A stretch of 64,000 bases of DNA, taken from positions 31,792,697-31,856,696 of the forward strand of contig NC_074713.1 in assembly GCF_947242115.1 (NCBI RefSeq). The letters are read 5' to 3'. How positions within the stretch are numbered: position 1 is the stretch's first letter; the number at the start of each line of letters is the position of its first letter. The notes under the pieces are model-generated. The model saw only the letters and a program-made list of their open reading frames with translations, did no database searches and was not told the DNA's origin. This DNA is from Biomphalaria glabrata (Eukaryota > Mollusca > Gastropoda > Planorbidae). Positions 44,406 to 56,590 of this stretch are shown one piece after another. The translations under genes and the position numbers were made by a program.

Positions 44406-45742
44406 GACCTAAAGCTCCCCTTAAAAAAAAAGGACCTTTTGAATAGTGTTGTAAACTATTCTAATATGAGTTTATAGGCCCTTAATACATTGCAAATAAA
44501 ATCGATTTGTTCCTTGAAAAGATAGGATACCCCACATATTTAGATTAAAGCTTTTAGGATCGCCGCCGAAGAAAAAAGTTATTCGATAAATAATATTCAA
44601 AATAATTCAAGCGTAAATTGTGAGTTATAGTCCCAAATTTATGTAACTAGAAGATATCAGATTGAGCAAAGGTTGGAAAAGGCGACTAGGAAACCATTGT
44701 TTTGGTTTAGAACTCATCTCAATCGTGACACTTGTACTGAAAAATTTCGTTTGAATGATATGATAAATTCTTGTGAAATTACATAAACTCTGTCTGGAAA
44801 GGGGAGGGGCGATAGAGTGAAAACGTTTAATCCTCGCTCCTTTTTATAATTTCTGCTAGTGATTGCATTTGGCATTAAAGAATAGGGGTGGGGCGACTGA
44901 TATAAGAATTTAATTTATAGCATATATAAATTATATGAGTGACAGATTTTTTTTATTTTGTAATTTCTTAACTATAATACAAAAAGAAAAAGTATTTGTT
45001 TGTCGATGGGAGGGAAGGCGATTGCATGTATCGCCCCTCCAACCTGGTACAACCCTTTTTCATTTTATATTTAATAATCATAAAATTTGAGATTAGAGTG
45101 TGATGCGACATAATATACAATGGATTCACATATCAATACGTAGTTTATATTATATAGATATTCAACTAATTGTGTTCACAAACTATGACTTCTCCATAAA
45201 AATAGAACCGCCCCCCCCCCACTAAGAGGACTAGAGTGGAAAGGGCAGTACAGGCAATCGAATACCCCATACCCCACCGAATCGGCCAAAATACAAGAAA
45301 GGGAGCGACATAATATAAAATTTATATATTAATTCAAATAATTTTGTTCACAAACTATGATTTGTCCATAAAAGTAGCACCGCCCCCCCCCACTCAAAGG
45401 GTTTAGGTGGGAAGGGCAGTAGTGGTATTCGCCCCCCCCCCCCCCAATCGGTCAACAAGGGAACGACATAATATAAAGATCGGTTAAAATATCAATAACA
45501 AGTTTTAATCATATAGATATTTAATTGATTCTGTTAGCAAACTGATTTCTACAAATAAATTGGACCAGATTGATGTCATCGCCCCCTCCCGACCCCACCA
45601 AATCGGCCAACATACTAGAAAGGGGGGGGGGGGGGCGAAATTATCTAAAAATATGACAAAATCTAAAATATAATATAATAATACAATCTAAAAATAGGAG
45701 TGATCGCCCCTACCGCTCCCCCCCCTCCTGGATCCGCCAGTG
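44406..45742. other. Right half of the hAT-like element
   Basis: 44820-44945 is the family segment that the piggyBac interrupts at 17089. 45040-45660 consists of three diverged ~170-bp units, each with caaactatga, tccataaa, a C-run of 9-14, aatcggcca and gacataatataaa. The same units occur inverted at 59150-59560. No coding frame. Confidence 0.75.
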
Positions 45743-45750
45743 TCTACGAG

Positions 45751-47082
45751 TTCAAAACCCACTGGCTTTACTTGGCCGACGTGGCTACCAAATCAACTGC
45801 AGTCTAGGCCGAGGACTTGAACTTCTGCCTCTTTGCGACAGATGGCGTCTCCAAAACTTGTGTATGATGGCAACAGTCAGGTCTCCAAGTGTTAGTGTGT
45901 CTAATGCAGAGAAGTCAAACGGAGGTAACAAATAACGAAATGTAGGTCCAGGCGAAAGGCCAACACTAGAAGTCAGTGGACGCTGGTAGCGAATGTCGAA
46001 CAAAATGTCTGCCTCCATACAAACTGCTTCTCTCTCTCTAAAGCCTTCAGAAGTAGTCTGTTTACATTTCGTTTTGCTTCCTCAAATCCATGTCTTTTTT
46101 TTTTACTATTCGCGTCATTGTCTCTACGTCAAAACTTTCTCTTTCAACGAAACAAATAACTAATTCCTAATCGTGCCATTACAAATTGTCTCAGTTAGTT
46201 ATACAAACAAAGCTTAATCTACAATAGTAAGATATTTATTTTGACAGAAACACCAACATTTTGATTGTATTTCCAATGAGACTGTATTTTAACGATTCCA
46301 CTCACATTCTTATTTAGCCCGTGAATTCTAGTATTTGATAAGGTGAATCTCTATTTCTATCTCTCTTTCTCCCTTCTGTTCTCTCTCTCTCTCTCTCTCC
46401 TTCTCTTGAACACCCTTATGTTTACACACTTGACTTCTATTGGAACGGTTATTTTATAATACCCCCACACTCATACAATGACATATATTTGCCCGAGAAT
46501 TCTAGTATCACTTTCTCACTTTCCTAAATTTCAAAGATTCCTAACCAGTATAGGATCAAAGATAAGCATTTGGCCTAATGGCACTCAATCATTGTCTGCC
46601 ATTTTACCTTTTACCTTACCTTTTTAGTGAGGACTAAAGCCTAGCTTCAATTGTGTTTCCGTAGATTACGTCCCATTGTGATAATGGTGACCGGTCATTT
46701 CATCCCCAATTCAATATATTTTCTTAGTCATTGTGTATTTCTGTTGTTAAGGTTTTGCCTTTAGGCAATGAATCTATCTAATATATAAATAGGTTTATAT
46801 AGAATGCTTTTTGATAGTTTTGATTTTGTTATTTGGTATTTCCCCTCCTCTCTTCATACTTGTTGAGAAATGAAATAATTGATGTCAATAAGTAGATCTA
46901 TTGTACAGCGGGGTTTGTATTTAGTTCTATTGTTTCTATTTGATGTAGGGGATGTCAATATTATCTCGCGCATGATGTAATGGTCAAAGACCAATGTGTG
47001 GTGGAAGTAGTGGAAATCTTTTGAGAGATGATAATGATTAGAATAATTATGATTATGCCACTGATAAGTATCTAACCCTCGA
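45751..47082. other. Flank of the nest, mostly unassigned
   Basis: 45751-46020 is the sequence that was next to the gag-like fossil before the hAT-like element arrived. A 77-codon minus frame (46018-45785) reads MEADILFDIRYQRPLTS and may belong to the same fossil, without proof. A (CT)n tract lies at 46380-46400. The rest is AT-rich with no recognised element. Confidence 0.45.
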
Positions 47083-47150
47083 AAGGGGAAAAGACGCTAT
47101 AAGTTTTGTGTGAAATGTGAAAAGTTTTGAACTAATTACACTCGTGCATA
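47083..47150 (+). repeat. R1 5' module, short fragment
   Basis: The stretch cgaaaggggaaaagacgcta, then taagttttgtgtg, matches the start of the R1 copy at 49270. It breaks off after about 60 bases. Confidence 0.6.
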
Positions 47151-47221
47151 ATGTTCGGGAACTGTGGAACTAGCTTACTATTTGTTATCCTCATGACGGC
47201 TTTCAAATTACAGACAGTCAG

Positions 47222-47470
47222 CATTATTATTATAGCTTTTATATAGCGCTACTTTCATGCTTATAGCATGCTCAGAGCGCTTTTGGTCCAATCTCATTTG
47301 TGGACCAGTGGGGGGGGGGGGGGAGGGGGTATCTAGGAGTTGGTTTTCCCTGCTGCCTTTGGGCGCTCAGTAAACACAACTCTGCCCGAGTCGGGTGTTG
47401 AGCCTCGAGCCCCCTTCTAGGTAGCCAAGCCAAGTTCAAGTGTACTTGGCCTCTCGACCACGCTTCCCAC
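47222..47470 (-). mobile_element. tRNA-derived SINE, family 2, copy 1
   Basis: Read on the minus strand, it starts gtgggaagcgtggtcgagag (A-box region) and has a degenerate B-box region around ggctcgaggctcaac. It continues to ggaccaaaagcgctctgagc, ends agcgctatataaaagctata and has an (ATA)n tail. The second copy at 58763-59000 matches almost throughout. It lies against the decayed hAT at 47475 and has a poly-G run of 14 in its middle. Confidence 0.85.
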
Positions 47471-47474
47471 GCAT

Positions 47475-48652
47475 TGACCTGTTCTTATTCTTGCTTATTT
47501 TCAAACAAGAAAACATTTGTTCACACATGTATTTGGACCAAAATAATGTGAAAGTTTAGCATCAAAGTTTTTTAAAGTGTGTAAAAACAGCTTTGGCACC
47601 CATAAAACTCCCGCGGAATAATTGAATGGAACTTCTCTTTCAGATAATAATTTGCTTGGAGGTATTTCCTTTAGAGCTTAATCAGCTCCTGCAATAAATG
47701 GTGAGCTGAGGGTATTGAAAACATATTGCCAGTTCTTGACGTCTTAAAATTTGATTCCAATTCCACAATCAAAGAATTGAAATAAGTCTTGTATATATAT
47801 GTCTATCGTCTTGTACTTTTCAACCATTTCACTTTTAGCGAAACAAAATGACAAACATGTTTTCACGTGCTTGTCTGGAGAAATGGGATAGCTTTGTTTG
47901 AAAAGATTTAACAGTTACATACATTTCGTGTATAACTGTGTCTATGAAAATCATAAAGTCTGTCTCCCACCCATCATTGGAAATATTAGTAACAACGTCA
48001 TGGTCAATCTCCTTCAAGAGACATAACAATTTCTTCCGTGAGCTGGCATATTCTTCTCAATACCTTGTCCATGCTAAGCCAGAGAATACTGCTGTGGTAC
48101 CATATCTTAAGTACTTCTCGGAACTGCCTGTGATTGAAGACCCCTGGCACTGATAAGTTTGATCACTGAGATAAATAAGTTACCAAAACGTTTAATATTA
48201 AATGCAGCTTGCTCTTCTTTAATTTATAAAAAAAAATATATTTTTCTCAGGTAAAACACGGGCTCCATCAGCTGTTAACTCCTGTCATTTCATTCCAAGC
48301 TAACCCAAGACTTTCAACACAGTTCTTCAAAGCATTGAATAAATAGTGGCCTGAGTTTGAATGTTCAACTGAATAGTTTGAAATATTGCCAATAGGAATA
48401 ATCTAAGTTTACTTTAAGCTTTTTAGAATGACATGTAGAGACAATGTTTCTTTCGCTTCTTTATCCTAAGTGATAGGAAAGGGAAATCCCAATATCATAT
48501 ATAGATATTTAAAATAGTTATTTTTAATATATTTGCATTTTTATATGTATATATAATCTGTGGGTAAACCTGATTTCTGTAGGTGTCTGTGGGCCGCATA
48601 AAACAGTACGGCGGGCCGCAAGTGGCCCGCGGGCCGTCATTTGCCCACCCCT
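47475..48652 (-). mobile_element. Decayed hAT (GTF2IRD2-like/Charlie-type) transposon
   Basis: On the minus strand the terminus at 48652 reads CAGGGGTGGGCAAATGACGG followed by CCCGCGGGCC, a classic hAT-Charlie end. Further in, a frame at 48029-47835 reads MLCLLKEIDHDVVTNIS and later YVTVKSFQTKLSHFS, the pattern of the middle of GTF2IRD2-like hAT transposases. Near 47560-47490 pieces recall the conserved C-terminal end (YVCEQ.FS-type). There are many stops and frameshifts. The 3' terminus was not found; the SINE at 47222-47470 probably replaced it. Confidence 0.7.
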
Positions 48653-48654
48653 GT

Positions 48655-48961
48655 TTTAGACCATTCAAAGTTCTGAACTTTACATCATCTGCCCTATAGA
48701 CCACATGGTCTGAAAGGGGAACTAGTTAGGCCAGGTTCACATCTAACTTAACATTCACTTTCACCTATCCTTTGATCTACTGGACCGTTGGGGCACTACA
48801 CAAGATCTGTCAACCTTCTTTTTCCATTCTTATCGGTCATTTGTCTCTGATATAATTTCATTCGGATGTTCTTTCTGAAAATATTGAAGCCTGCCTGGGT
48901 GGACCACTTCGGGGGCCGATTTTGAGTTTGTGTTTCCACACAAACTGTCTTTGTAACCTTG
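48655..48961 (+). mobile_element. SINE-like repeat sharing the common tail hairpin
   Basis: The body is aggttcacatctaacttaac, then ctactggaccgttggggcac and cttatcggtcatttgtctctg. It ends in a tail related to the SINE tail module: cgggggccga, then hairpin arms gagtttgtgt and acacaaact, then gtctttgtaaccttg. The 5' part (catcatctgccctatag) resembles a block at 10328. No clear pol III head was found, so the copy may be 5' truncated. Confidence 0.65.
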
Positions 48962-49269
48962 TTGTCACGTACGCATTGTCTATTTTTATCTCAAGGTTTG
49001 CCGGCAGAAAATAAGCGAGCTCGGGAAAGTCCAAGTTCCTCCTTTTAATAGAGAATTTATAATTGGTCAGAAATGCAAACTTAATGTGTTAAGCTGTAAT
49101 TTGATTGGTCAGATTGGTTAGCCATGCAGCAAAGAGATATTAGTCACGTGATAACGCTGGAGGTATGTAAAGATTCTAGATTTCTCCGCCAGTCTCGAAT
49201 TGGTACTTGATAGAAATAAGACATAAATTATTATTGTGTAGATCATCTAATCCAGTAGAAATGTGTTAA

Positions 49270-49500
49270 CCCGAAAGGGGAAAAGACGCTATTAGTTTTG
49301 TGTGGCCTGTCTGTCCGTCCGTCCCGTTTAGATCTCAGAAACTAGAAGAGAAAATGAAAATAGGACACTATGATATTTAAGATCATTCAAAGTTCTGATG
49401 CAACGGCTACTTTTTTCTTTTCCGAAAGTGAACATTCTAATTTTTTAAATTATATATATGCAAGTAGATTTTTCAAAAAATTACACCACTTTTTTTCTAG
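49270..49500 (+). repeat. R1 5' module, partial copy
   Basis: cccgaaaggggaaaagacgc, then ctgtctgtccgtccgtcc and agatctcagaaactagaagag, correspond to 18890-19090. The inverted-repeat module is absent. Copies with only this module support the view that R1 has two separable parts. Confidence 0.7.
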
Positions 49501-49904
49501 CCTAGATTCCAATTCTAGCTTAGTCTGAATTCTAGGTCTGGATTGTAGGTCTATATAGATCAAGTCTAGATCTAGATCAAGAACTAGTCTAGAGATCTAG
49601 TCTAGATGTAGATCTAGATCTAGACTATATCTAGAACTAGTCAAGAAATCTATATCTTGTCTAGATCTAGATTCTATATTCTGGATCTAGTCTACACCTA
49701 TTAAATAAATTAGAGCCATTATGATCAGGATTAGTAGGCCTACTAGTGGGTAATAGTGTATTAGCTTATGCTGTTCGCATGGGAAACCTGTTAAGTTGTA
49801 CAGGTTCTTTTTTTTTCTTACTACGTCTACTCCAATATATTAATCAAAATTGTTGGGAAGAAGTAGGTATCTTGGAGCAATGGCATCATGGGGGGGGGGG
49901 GGGC
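49501..49904. other. TCTAGATC-rich block and spacer
   Basis: 49500-49690 is nearly continuous tctagatc/actagatc palindromes. A G-run of 13 lies at 49890. No gene was recognised. Confidence 0.6.
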
Positions 49905-50700
49905 GAGGGTGCGGTTTTAATACTAAAATTTCACTTGCCCCAGCACAGCCAATGGGGTTTTGTGTTTAAAACCCCCTACCAGGGTTTGAAGCTAAAAATA
50001 CCTCTTGAATATAAAAAAAGCAAATTACGCACTCAAAATGCTATGAGCAGAGCCAAATGGGTTTTGAGTTTAAACCCCCCTTCAGTGAAGTTTGAAGCTA
50101 AAAAATACCTTTTCAATATAAAAAAAAGCAACTTACACACTCTAAAATCTATGAGCGTAGCCAAGGGGGTTTTGAGTTTAAACTCCCCCCCAGCGGGGTT
50201 TGAAGCTAAAAAATAAATCCTCATAATAAAAAAATGCAAATTACGCACTCAAAATGCTATGAGCGTTGCCAAAAGGGGTTTTAAGTTTAAACCCCCTTTC
50301 AGAGGGTTTTGATGCTAACAATTACCTCTTCAATATAAAAAAAGTAAATTACACACTAAAATTATTTGGGCGTAGCCAAGCCATTGGGGGAGGGGGTGAG
50401 TTATAGCTCCTCTCCTCCAGATGGCTTTTTAAAAAGTTTAAAACCCCTCCAGTAGGTTTAAAATCCCCCTGCCTCTCTTTTCAATATTATTCTAAAGCAA
50501 ACTACAAATACCAAATTCTACAACCCTAGCTAAATGGGGTTTTGAATTTAAAAAAAACATAAATCCAGAGATTTTTTAGTTTAGAACCCCCAACAGAAGA
50601 TTTTGACGATAAAACTTCCCTTTTCGATATAAAATCTAAAGCAAACTAAAGTCACCTAATTCCAAGAGCGTAGTCAAGAGAGGTTACATATTTCTACCAG
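49905..50700. repeat. Diverged ~115-bp tandem repeat, 5-6 units
   Basis: Units share ggggttttgagtttaaaccc, tttgaagctaaaaa, tcaatataaaaaaagcaa and tatgagcgtagccaa. Divergence is substantial, so the array is old. The 156-codon plus frame over it is repeat-derived. Confidence 0.85.
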
Positions 50701-50723
50701 TGGTTGGGCTCCATTAATAAAGT

Positions 50724-51100
50724 GCAGTGCATAGTCATCTGCCGAAATTGAAAAACATTAAATGTGGCTCAACAAAGATGGCTAAGACAGATTTTAGGAG
50801 TCAGTTATTGATATTGAGATCGGGTCTAAATCATGAAAATCCTATGCCGAACTGGGAGTCGACCCCTTAGCAAGGTTGTAACAGAGCGTGGCATGAGGTT
50901 TGCGGGACATGTTCTCCGACAAAATGAATTACGCATAATAAGAGTTGCGATGACATCCTAGTACAACGTGGCGCCACACTTTCATGGAGGTCCTTAGAGC
51001 AGATGGGAATAGGCTTCAGGCATTACCAGTGACAGATTTATGTGGAAACAGCTTGCCGGCAAATGCGTCTAACGGTGCGGGAGGATCTAAGTCAGTAAGA
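50724..51100 (+). mobile_element. LINE ORF2 C-terminal fragment
   Basis: Plus-strand pieces include TLNVAQQRWLRQILGVSY, then GSRPLSKVVTERGMRFAGHV, and at the end KQLAGKCV. These match the end of a LINE polyprotein type widespread in molluscs (RRIL...RxRFAGHVLR...W). It carries several stops and at least one frameshift. It is a dead 5'-truncated copy. Confidence 0.75.
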
Positions 51101-51564
51101 ATAGCACATTAGAATTTTAAAATAAAACTTTTTAATACCAGGAAAATGCATTTTTCTTGGCTTTCAATACCAGAAATAGTGCTTGGCGGCGGGGCTCCGC
51201 CCCACGTTGGGAAAGCTCCTTGCGCTCCCCTAGTCTCCCTTGCTGGCAATGGCGGGGAGTCTACAATTTTTCCACTAACTCCAGGAAGAACAATAAACGT
51301 CTTCCGAAAGAATGAAGGGTCAGAATGTAATAAAGATTAATTATGTAAACACACACACATACTTTCATATAAATATTTTTTTTCCCGGGGGTGGGGGCAG
51401 GGGGAGAAAAAATCCCCCAAAACCCCGCTCCCCGAAAATAAATCCTAGCTACGCCCATGATAAATATATATATGTATATATATATCTTTTTTTTTCTGTT
51501 ATATTTATAATGCATCATTTCCTTTCGCCATTATCATTGCCAACAATACATAAACAAACTTGTT
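51101..51564. other. Spacer with a hAT-type terminus
   Basis: Near 51445-51462 the minus strand reads CATGGGCGTAGCTAGGATTT, then a G-rich stretch, resembling a hAT terminus (GGGCGTAGCTAGG). Its partner end was not located with confidence. 51185-51245 is GC-rich (ggcggggctccgccccacg), also repeat-like. (TA)n lies around 51465-51485. Confidence 0.45.
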
Positions 51565-51570
51565 TTTATT
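51565..51570 (-). terminator. Polyadenylation signal AATAAA (minus strand)
   Basis: AATAAA on the minus strand lies about 95 bases beyond the stop of the frame at 51810-51663. That spacing suits a last exon, which is the main reason to take that exon seriously. AATAAA is common by chance in AT-rich DNA. Confidence 0.4.
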
Positions 51571-51662
51571 TAATTGCGTTTCTAAAGGACGGGTACTATA
51601 ACATTCTTTCCAAGTTTAATGTTTATCTTTTAAAAGCTAAAGTAGAACTACTGTGCTGTGTT

Positions 51663-51810
51663 TCACATGTAATTTACTGCTCCAGTATAGGCTTTTGGTC
51701 TGAGGTGTAAATTTGGTTCATACGTGTATGGAGGCGGTGACACAGGTGGTTCATAAGTATCTAAATCCTCATTGTCCAATGTTTGATGTCTGTTCCTGTC
51801 TTCGTTTGCA
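51663..51810 (-). CDS. Probable last coding exon of a host gene (PPxY-containing tail)
   Basis: On the minus strand a pyrimidine-rich acceptor (tttcttgctgtccaag) precedes 148 bases encoding ANEDRNRHQTLDNEDLDTYE, then PPVSPPPYTYEPNLHL, ending AYTGAVNYM and a stop. AATAAA follows at 51570-51565. The peptide is hydrophilic and holds a PPPY motif, a ligand for WW domains such as those of NEDD4-type ubiquitin ligases, common in cytoplasmic tails of membrane proteins. The exon starts with the third base of a codon. It may be the end of the same gene as the exons at 58426-58104, or of another gene. No homologue was recognised. The splice signal and stop are seen; the role is inference. Confidence 0.5.
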
Positions 51811-52807
51811 CTTGGACAGCAAGAAAGACAAAAAAGAAAACAAGACATATAATTAGTTTTAGGTTCCTCTTTAAAAAAACTAGACTACATTTCGATTGGA
51901 TGATTGGAAATGTAAAAGTCGGTCTGTGCTCTTTGATTTAGAGTACTCAAAAATCAATCTCCAATTTTTCGATGTAGTATTAAGACGTAATACAAAATGA
52001 CATTCTTGTCTAGACTAATACATACTTGTGAAAGAAGAAGAGATTTTTTTAGTTTGATACCAGAAACTTAAATTAATTTCGAAGTGTTTCAGAAATTATT
52101 AATAATAGTATTTACATTGGAAGTGTTTTCCTTAGGTTTAGACCAAACTTAGGTTAATTTGACGACATCAAAATGCACAGTGGTTTGAAATTTAAATAAC
52201 AACTAGATTTTAAACATTCAATGATTGTTAGTTTCTGAACTACTGGTAAGTTTAAATAGCAGCTAGATTCTAATCATTCACGAATACTGAGAGACATATT
52301 TTGTTCTCCGTACTAAGAGTAAATTCAAGACTTCATTGCTGAATTTTCTAATCACTCAGCACATTAGACTTTACTTTTGGATTCTCCAGTATAAGAGGAC
52401 TTAGTTGTTCTTGACTTTTTGTAGATTGCAAACATTGATTTAGAGCTTATGTATTCAAGAATCAAACAGGATGTAATACAGATCATTAGGAATGAATGCG
52501 TACCGACATTTATTTTTGTAATAAATACATACAAAATGAAATCTTTACCTGGAACAAACAACATAACATTTGATATTACATTTTTTTAAAACAAACGTAA
52601 AGTTATATATAATATGCACTAATTGTAAGGTACATTGACAGGTATACAATGGTGAATTTCAAACAATATCTACCATCTAGCGACGTGAAGTGGTACTTTG
52701 AAACTAAACCATTGTTGGCCTACTTATTTTCATCTTATCATTTCTTCCTAATTTCAATTTTTTTTTAAAGTTTCAAATAGTTGTTACCAAAAATTCTGAT
52801 TACCGAT
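51811..52807. other. Probable intron with one weak exon candidate
   Basis: A minus-strand acceptor (gttgtttgttccag) ends at 52549 and the following frame (52548-52364) encodes THSFLMICITSCLILEYIS, then a basic tail and a stop. This resembles a membrane segment with a short cytoplasmic end. Its phase does not fit directly after the 58104 exon. The rest is AT-rich. Confidence 0.3.
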
Positions 52808-53030
52808 ACTAGTAACTTTTTTAGTTACACTTCCATTAGTTTCTTTTTTAGTGACACTTCCATTAGTTTCTTTTTTAGTGACACTTCCATTAGTTTCTTT
52901 TTTAGCTACACTTCCATTAGTTTCTTTTTAGTTACACTTCCATTAGTTTCTTTTTAGTTACACTTCCATTAGTTTCTTTTTAGTTACACTTCCATTAGTT
53001 TCTTTTTAGTTACACTTCCATTAGTTTATT
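52808..53030. repeat. 26/27-bp tandem repeat, 8 units
   Basis: The unit is tttctttttagttacacttc plus cattag. The first three units read gtgacacttcc with a longer T run, and the later ones gttacacttcc. The two sub-types are in blocks, showing separate local expansions. Confidence 0.93.
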
Positions 53031-53523
53031 TTTTTAAGGTGTTTATTTTGTTCCTTCTTTGGCACACAACAAACAGAGCTTAGCTCAACTCAACTCAATC
53101 TTGAAATACAAATATTTTTCTGTAACCCTCCCCTGCACCAGTGCTTGTGGTGCGTACGAGCGCACAATTGAACCAGAACAGGAAGACACTAGGAGAGAGG
53201 AAATAACAGTGTATCAAGTGATTCTGAAGAGTCTGAAGTGTTGGAAACTAAGGAGCCGTCTTTTGTATTGCCTGAAGACTGTAGTGCGGACCTGGTGCGA
53301 AGCGGGGAAGGCTGTCGTTAGTCCGTATTCACGTTGCTGGTGAAAGGACTGGTATAATTAGTAACAAGACTCTTGGAATGCAGAAGGCTGTTATATGTTT
53401 GTCCTGGTAAATAAACACACTTATTTATTCACTGTAGAACTTTGAGTTGCCTGCCTTAGATTGACAACACTAGAGTCTACATGTGGATTTGAACCCAGTC
53501 CACGTCCTCAGCTTGCAATATTT
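53031..53523. other. Unassigned, with a short acidic frame
   Basis: 53150-53320 is less AT-rich than its surroundings; one frame reads SDSEESEVLETKEPSFVLPE, which may be a scrap of a mobile-element gag or an exon. An AATAAA lies near 53411. No splice pair was convincing. Confidence 0.35.
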
Positions 53524-53604
53524 GCAGTTGGTTACACAGACCAAGCCGTTGCAGTTGGTTACACAGACCAAGCCGTTGCAGTTGGTTACACAGACCAAGC
53601 CGTT
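53524..53604. repeat. 27-bp tandem repeat, 3 perfect units
   Basis: The unit gcagttggttacacagacca plus agccgtt is repeated three times without change, encoding AVGYTDQAV in the open plus frame. It is a recent local triplication. Confidence 0.95.
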
Positions 53605-55789
53605 GCCCTTCTCTATAAAGTTGATATGTCCGAAACACTAGCAGGTGCCGATATATTTAGGGATCAGAGGCGTCGAAGGCTCTGCCATGGTGTAGCAATG
53701 TGTTCTGTAAGCTGCCTTAGGGTCACTAGCACCCGACTTTTTCCTCATGGTTGACTCCCTAAGCCTTTCCCATGTGTGGATATAACCGCAAAGTAACACA
53801 TGTTAGGATTCGGAGTTTTCTTTTTCCTACATGGCCAACGCTAACGACCCCCTCCCCCGTCACTCCGGAGAATTGCAGCTCCCGTCGCCTCAGCGTGGCG
53901 CCTCCGGTGGAAACGTCTAGTAGTGGGACTAAATAAGTTCAGAAGAGCAGCAAACCAGGCCTCTACGGGATACGTGGTAGCATAGGAGATTGGATTGACG
54001 GTCCTTGACGGATCTAATGGCGGTAACAAATTAAATTAGGAGGAGAATTTCCCGTATTCAACTCTAGCGAGCGGCCGAGGGCTTCTAAGCCATGTCACGA
54101 CCGTCTTATGATCGATGACTTGGTGGATCCTTCAGACAGGGCTGGGGAGGAAGAGCCCTTGGTCCATGCCTGTCTAGGGGACAAAATCCTTTCCAACGGT
54201 CAATCAGGATAATGACGCCTACAGAACTGATTCCCTACTGGACTTCATTGAAGGTTTAGGCACTAGTTGCTCGCCTTTGAATCTTTTCCTGTTAGTAGTA
54301 ACAGTTCCACCAAACCCAATATATATGAGCCACACAGAGTAGGATTGTCAGATGCTATTTGACAATATTTTATAGGTAATAAATACCACATGGAACCTGC
54401 GCATTAAAAAAAAATTAGGTGTAAAGAATGAAGTGTCTAAAAACGATCCAGATCTATAGATATTTAGAAATCCTATAATATTGTTATTATCTTCTTCATT
54501 CTCATTTTTATGTTGGAGGTTTCAAAAGATTAATCTTATATCTGAGATAAACTGCTCGGTGGTCTCACCTTTCTAAAATGTTTTTATTCTATAGGGGGCT
54601 TTGGGGGCCAGCGTCTTGCTCGGGCCTCTCGATATGCAGCTGTGAAAGACGTAGTACGCATTATCTGCAAGGGCTAATTTCACTAGTCCAAATTTTTAGC
54701 TTTCAGTTCTGAGGTGAAAAATTATATTTTGGTTGAGTTGTGAAAGCTTATAAAAGTCATTGTTTTTCTTGAAATTTAAGTGAGAGCTTTGACCATTTTT
54801 CGTTGATAGCGACATCCTTTTCTTTGGGATAGATAGGAATTTTATTGTTAATTAATTCTACCATCTTTGATCAATTTCTACTTTTTCATTTCCTTCTATT
54901 TCAATCTTGCCGAGATTCACCAGAAAAGAGTTTCCTTTCTATTGTTTACAAGAACGGTCCTGTTTTATTTAGTAAGCATCAAGGTTTCTTCATTCTTTGG
55001 AATACTGTTTTTGCATTGTGAGTAAGATCTAGCGATTCGGCGTTCTTGGGTGGTTTACTAGGGTGGTTTACTAGGGTGGTAGCTGCTCTAGTGCTCTTCT
55101 TTTCTGCTCTATGGTTGTCCGTTGAGATCGCCAAATGCATCTTGCTAGTCTTTCTCCATTGTGCTATTCAATGAAGGGTTGGATTGCTCCGTCCCTATGA
55201 CCCATTGGGTACTTGAACACAAAAAAAAGTTCAATAATTCTTTGAGCTCTGTTGTTTTCGATACTTTTTCTTTTAGAATATGATATATACGTTAGCAATC
55301 AATCTGAGACTATGCTTCAATTGTTATATTTTCTAATTTGTATTTTGTCCGGTTCAAAGATTCCTGAATAAAATCAGTTCTTTTAAGCCGACTTTGAGTG
55401 CAAGACATGTGGATTTAGGATTTGAGTTGGTGCTTCTTTAAGATTTCCATTGGTGAACTAAAATTGAATGACAAAGATTTCCTAATATATTTCTTTATAC
55501 ACTGTGCTAGAGATGTATAGGAATAAACTAACACTATAATATATAAACATGCTAATGATCGTTTTATGTACGTTTGATCATTCTATGTATAAGTGACTTC
55601 TTTTTTAAGGCCTACCTGTTTTTATGGTTGAAATCTTTAGTTTCCAAACTTGGTATATTTCCGTCACTTCCGTCTTTGTATGTTTGCTATACAAGAAAAA
55701 AATATATTTCAAAACACATCTTACTAGAGAATGCGATGTCACTGTGCTATTTATAGTAACGTTGACCTGCCTTGTAGAAGCTTAAAAGA
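53605..55789. other. Unassigned, partly GC-richer repeat-like sequence
   Basis: 53820-54300 has a higher GC content and a mobile-element-like look (for example agcgagcggccgagggcttc, then ggctggggaggaagagccc), but I could not name it. 54300-55789 is AT-rich with a short duplication tgggtggtttactagggtgg near 55050. No exon was found. Confidence 0.4.
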
Positions 55790-56590
55790 TCGATCAAAGG
55801 CCAGTCACTGTGGGCTAATTATGTTTGATTGGGAACATTCGGGAACACGATGTCTGATTTTCTGAGTTTGATTGTGAAACCAAAAGAAACAGCAGTGTAC
55901 GCAGCAAACAGGAGCTCATGTTTAGTGTGAGCAAGTAAGGCGCAATCGTTGACTTTGAGACGACCTTCTCTTTTGTTTTAGTATGGAGATGTCTTCGTGC
56001 TATCGCCGCTTAATATGATTCAGAATTACACTAAAAAACATGGCAAACTTGGGAGCAAGTACCCCCCCCCCCGCTTTACGCTATTCTCTGTGTCAGCAGT
56101 CAGCAGATAGGTCACCATGTCATTTTTGCTTTTGAAGGTGATGAATCTGCTGGATAAGAACAATACAGGGCATATGAGTATTGATTAAATCCTGCACAAA
56201 CTATCGCGACTCATTGCTCAATACCTTGAGTAAGATCCACAAAGGCAACGTGTAGATCCAAATTCTGCAACTCCCCGCATTTATCTTGCACTTTTCGCAT
56301 GACTAAAATCAGATGTAAATCTACCAGCTCTAAACCCTACTTCAGAACGGTATGCACTCTAGCATTGGTCAGTCCATCAAATACGACTCGTGCAAAGATC
56401 TTTCATGCTCTTGACAGAAGAGTAATAACTCAAAGTTGAGCAGTTAGTCTTGTCGCCATTTTTAGTCTTGTCGCCAATTTTAGTCTTGTCACCCTTCTTA
56501 GTTTTGTCGCCTTTATGGATATAGTCACTGCATCTCGAAGGTCTGGTGTAATAGCGCATTCTTCTTCACAGTCGGAAGTTACCAGAGCCA
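55790..56590 (-). mobile_element. Decayed LINE reverse transcriptase fragment
   Basis: Minus-strand pieces in several frames include KGDKTNCSTL (from the GDK...NYR block before the reverse transcriptase core), GFRAGRFTSD near 56340 and NDCALLAHTKHELLFAAY followed by FGFTIKLRKSD near 55900. The order and spacing match the reverse transcriptase of an RTE-like LINE (…ADDCALLAHT…FGLTIS…KTEV). Many stops and frameshifts are present. An 18-bp motif (ggcgacaagactaaaa-type) is repeated four times at 56452-56520, a local expansion inside the gene remnant. Confidence 0.7.
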
